Of a DNA stretch of 64,000 nucleotides, positions 61,653 to 64,000 are shown in pieces (the first letter of the stretch is position 1; every line of letters begins with the position of its first letter). The DNA comes from Streptomyces sp. TP-A0874 (GTDB lineage: Bacteria; Actinomycetota; Actinomycetes; Streptomycetales; Streptomycetaceae). The position numbers and the translations under genes are program-made. The stretch covers positions 310,001 through 374,000 of the forward strand of contig NZ_BBZK01000004.1 of NCBI RefSeq assembly GCF_001748085.1. The letters run 5' to 3'. Below the pieces are notes generated by a model. It was not told the origin of the DNA. It searched no databases and was given only the letters and a program-made list of their open reading frames with translations.

Positions 61653-62707
61653 GTCGGGCTCACCCTCCCGGAGAGCCGGCGGGCGACCGGCAGCAGGGCG
61701 AGCAGCGGCAGGGCCCGGTGGCGCGCCCCGGCGCGGGCGGCGAGCGCCGACTGGAGCGGGATCATCGCCCGGATGCCCCCGCCGACGGCCTGCTGGGTCA
61801 GATGGGGGGAGGGGTTGAGGGCGGCGTGTGCCAGGGGTCGTCCCGCGGTTGCGGCGTAGACCCCGGCGAGCAGGGTGGCGACTCGGCCGCCGCCCGGTCG
61901 GGGCTCCCGACCGAGAGTGCCGGCGATGAGCGCGGTGGTGGCCGCCGCGGCGAGCGGGGTGGCCGTGGAACCGCCCTCGGTCTCCCGCCGGGAGACGGCG
62001 GTGACGGCGAGGGTGTGTGTGCCCAGCAGGGCCGCTGAGGGAAGCGCGGCCCGCAGCCCTTCGGAGGCCGTCACTCCGCGACCGGCGCGTCCTCGATCCC
62101 CCGGCGGCCGACTGGTGCTCGCGGTGTTGTCCGGGCCGCTCGGCCCGCTGTGGTCGGGTCGGCGGCGCGCGCCGTCCGCCGGGGGTCCGACGGTGGCTGT
62201 CGCGGTGGCGCCGAGAAGGAGGTCGAGGCTCCGGGCAGCGGCCATCGCAGCCGGTCCGGCGGCGGTCCGTTTGAGCACCAGGTCGTAGGCCCAGACCGTT
62301 CCGGCGAGCACGGTGGCGGTGGCCAGGGCGGGGCGGCCCGCGGCGGCGGCCAGCCCCAGGCCGGCGGTGGTCAGCCCGGCTGCCGCGGCGAGCGCGGCCC
62401 CGGGGCGGATCCGGCCGGAGGGCAGCGGCCGGTGCGGGCGTTCGACGGCGTCGAGGTGGCGGTCGGCCCAGTCGTTGAGCACCATTCCGGCCTCGTACAG
62501 GCACAGTGAGGCGCCGACGGCGAGCGCTGTGCCGCGGTTGGGGCGGGCTCCGGAGGCCACGGCACCGGCGACGGCGTCGCCGGGGACGGTGAGAACGGCC
62601 GAGATCCGCAGGAGTTCGGCCCAGGCGGCGCGCCGGTGGGCCGGTCGCGGGGGCGGCTGTCCGAGGGGGTCGGTGGGCGCGGGGTTCCGGGGTCGCCGCG
62701 GGCTCAT
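61649..62707 (-). CDS. eboC: UbiA-type prenyltransferase (EboC/SCO3242-like)
   Basis: A 352-residue membrane prenyltransferase. The first Asp-rich motif is NDWADRHLD (about residue 70, NDxxDxxxD) with ERPHRPLPSGRI after it. The second region around AYDLVLKRTAAGPAAMAAARSLDLLLG (about 130) lacks a full DxxxD, as in this subfamily. A low-complexity, hydrophilic insert (residues 155-195) is unusual. About eight hydrophobic segments are seen. ATG 62707 overlaps the upstream stop. It likely attaches an isoprenoid chain to the cyclitol or sugar produced by the operon, making a lipid carrier (inference). Confidence 0.87.
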   Translation of the reverse strand: MSPRRPRNPAPTDPLGQPPPRPAHRRAAWAELLRISAVLTVPGDAVAGAVASGARPNRGTALAVGASLCLYEAGMVLNDWADRHLDAVERPHRPLPSGRIRPGAALAAAAGLTTAGLGLAAAAGRPALATATVLAGTVWAYDLVLKRTAAGPAAMAAARSLDLLLGATATATVGPPADGARRRPDHSGPSGPDNTASTSRPPGDRGRAGRGVTASEGLRAALPSAALLGTHTLAVTAVSRRETEGGSTATPLAAAATTALIAGTLGREPRPGGGRVATLLAGVYAATAGRPLAHAALNPSPHLTQQAVGGGIRAMIPLQSALAARAGARHRALPLLALLPVARRLSGRVSPT

Positions 62708-63969
62708 CGGTCCTCCTCCGGGACGGCGTCGGCCTCCGGCTTCGCCGCCCGCAGCCGGTCGGCGAAGCCGCACAGCGCCTGCCACTGCTCGGCCAGGGCG
62801 GCGGGACCACCGTCCGGGTCCTTGAAGTAGAAGCCGAGGTCGGGTCGGGGGCCGCTGAGCCCGGCGCTGTGCGCGGCGGCGGCCAGCCGGGCGAGGTCGA
62901 GGACCAGAGGGGCCGCGAGTGCGGAGTCGCAGCCCTGCCAGATGGTCTGGAGGATCATGCGGGAGCCGAGGAACCCGTCGAAGGCCACGTGGTCCCAGGC
63001 GGTCTTCCACTCCCCCATCGCCGGAACGTCGTCGATGTGGACCACGCCCTGGGGCTCGGTGGGCAGGGCGTCGGAGAGTACCCGGGCCTTGCCGGCGTTC
63101 TTCGCGGCGGCGGCGGACGGATCCGCCAGCGCGGCCCCGTCCCCGCCGCCGAGGAGGTTGGTGCCGGACCAGGCCCGTACGTCCAGGGCCCGCTGGGCGA
63201 ACATCGGCGCCAGCACGGAACGCAGCAGTGTCTGGCCGGTCTTGCCGTCCCGCCCCGCGTAGGGCAGTCCGGAGCCGAGCGCGGCCTCGGTCAGCCGCGG
63301 GTGGTGCAGACCGGTGTTCGGCGTGAAGTTGACGTACGGGCATCCCGCCCGGAGCGCTGCGGCGGCGTACAGGGAGCTGGGCGGCAGCCGGTGCTCGTCT
63401 TCGGAGGTGGGTTCGGTGGAGGCGAGGTTGACGACCACCGCCCGCTCCAGGCGGTGATCGGTGAGGAACTCCCCGAGGTCGGTGGCGAAGGCGTCGATCA
63501 GCTCCTGCTCGCTCCGGCGGTCGCCGGGCTGCGGCCCCCCGGGGCGGACGGCGGCGTCGGCCGCGGCCAGGTCGGCGTTGACCGCGGCGGGCAGTCCGGG
63601 CGGCAGCACTCCGCCGACGGCCAGCGCCTCGGCCCGCTTCGGCAGGGGGCAGGTGGCGATGTCGTGACCGCCGAACACCAGCCGGTCCAACGGCGGCAGG
63701 CCACAGCCGGCGAACGGCTCGGTCTCGGTGACCAGGCCGGTCGGCGGGTGCAGCCCGGCCGCGAGGGCGGCGGCCCCGGCGACGACGGTGGTGGCGACGG
63801 AGCCGCGAGCCCCGATGAGCCAGACCCCGGTCCGCGGACGCTGGTCGGTGGCGCTGCTCGGGCCGGTTGGCGCGGCGGGCGGACGGCCGGTGTTCCCGCC
63901 CGGCGTGTTCGCCCTCCCGGGGGCCGCCGCCGATGCGGGTCGGCCGGGATCGGATGGGGTACTGGTCAC
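62704..63969 (-). CDS. Inositol-3-phosphate synthase homologue in an Ebo operon
   Basis: A 421-residue homologue of myo-inositol-1-phosphate synthase, which cyclises glucose-6-phosphate with NAD. After a Pro/Ala-rich, unconserved N-terminus (about 45 residues) come VWLIGARGSVATTVVAG (NAD site), VNLASTEPTSEDE, YVNFTPNTGLHHP and the catalytic blocks GRDGKTGQTLLRSVLAPM (about residue 245, Lys) and NLLGGGDGAALADPSAAAAK (about 275). These match MIPS well. It replaces EboD, a different sugar-phosphate cyclase, in this operon. GTG 63969 follows GGGAGGACG. It is the first visible gene of the operon. Confidence 0.88.
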   Translation of the reverse strand: MTSTPSDPGRPASAAAPGRANTPGGNTGRPPAAPTGPSSATDQRPRTGVWLIGARGSVATTVVAGAAALAAGLHPPTGLVTETEPFAGCGLPPLDRLVFGGHDIATCPLPKRAEALAVGGVLPPGLPAAVNADLAAADAAVRPGGPQPGDRRSEQELIDAFATDLGEFLTDHRLERAVVVNLASTEPTSEDEHRLPPSSLYAAAALRAGCPYVNFTPNTGLHHPRLTEAALGSGLPYAGRDGKTGQTLLRSVLAPMFAQRALDVRAWSGTNLLGGGDGAALADPSAAAAKNAGKARVLSDALPTEPQGVVHIDDVPAMGEWKTAWDHVAFDGFLGSRMILQTIWQGCDSALAAPLVLDLARLAAAAHSAGLSGPRPDLGFYFKDPDGGPAALAEQWQALCGFADRLRAAKPEADAVPEEDR

Positions 63970-64000
63970 TGCCGTCCTCCCTGGTGCCAGAGGTGTGTTC

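Overview
The window looks like the chromosome of a Streptomyces or a close relative. The DNA is very GC-rich. It carries a WhiB-class regulator, an SsgA-family sporulation protein, a streptogrisin-type secreted protease and an alpha-lytic-style M23 peptidase. Many genes begin at an ATG or GTG lying 6-8 bases after a TANNNT -10 box, which is the leaderless arrangement common in actinobacteria. I see about 55 genes, two tRNAs (initiator Met and Leu-GAG), one frameshifted pseudogene, one gene remnant and three copies of a small non-autonomous inverted-repeat element. There is no prophage, no rRNA operon and no CRISPR array.

Layout. 1-6.7 kb (minus strand): a tightly overlapping envelope-glycopolymer block. 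It encodes a degenerate-nucleotidyltransferase/CDP-alcohol phosphotransferase fusion, a sugar/polyol nucleotidyltransferase, a glycerol-1-phosphate-dehydrogenase-like enzyme, a second CDP-alcohol phosphotransferase, a GT2 glycosyltransferase and a TagGH-type ABC exporter cut by the window edge. 7-15.3 kb (plus strand): housekeeping and scattered metabolism (galE, CDF metal efflux, idi, crotonase, SCO6745-type protein, Tex, D-amino-acid oxidase). 15.4-18.5 kb (minus): secreted Xaa-Pro peptidase and an MpaB-type protein. 18.6-24.1 kb: MerR regulator and a beta-oxidation set (trifunctional-type alpha subunit, thiolase, CoA-transferase/racemase). 24.3-29.6 kb: SsgA-like protein, initiator tRNA, acyl-ACP desaturase behind a 29-bp operator-like palindrome, serine/threonine dehydratase, WhiB paralogue, ARMT1-type phosphatase.

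29.9-38 kb is a xylan/xylobiose utilisation locus. It holds a GH3 beta-xylosidase or beta-glucosidase, two permeases and a lipoprotein binding protein in one operon, a divergent LacI regulator and a GH10 xylanase. CTTCCGGAAG-type sites sit on the promoters. 38.2-42.6 kb holds a benzoylformate-decarboxylase-like enzyme, an MFS anion transporter and a divergent IclR regulator. 42.6-48 kb holds a broken flavin reductase beside its ArsR regulator, a two-part 3-hydroxyacyl-CoA dehydrogenase and two secreted proteins, with two copies of the mobile element. 48.4-55.2 kb holds a stand-alone cytochrome oxidase subunit I, a streptogrisin-like protease with the third element copy in its promoter, a GyrB-like ATPase fragment, an SPW-repeat membrane protein, tRNA-Leu and a YqeY-domain protein.

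55.3-64 kb (minus) is one long, mostly overlapping operon of the Ebo (metabolite traffic) type: EboA, EboB (TatD-like), EboC (UbiA-like), EboE and EboF (phosphodiesterase) homologues. A myo-inositol-phosphate-synthase homologue sits in the place where EboD, another sugar-phosphate cyclase, would be expected, and two xylose-isomerase-like TIM-barrel proteins are added. I regard this as the most interesting system in the window.
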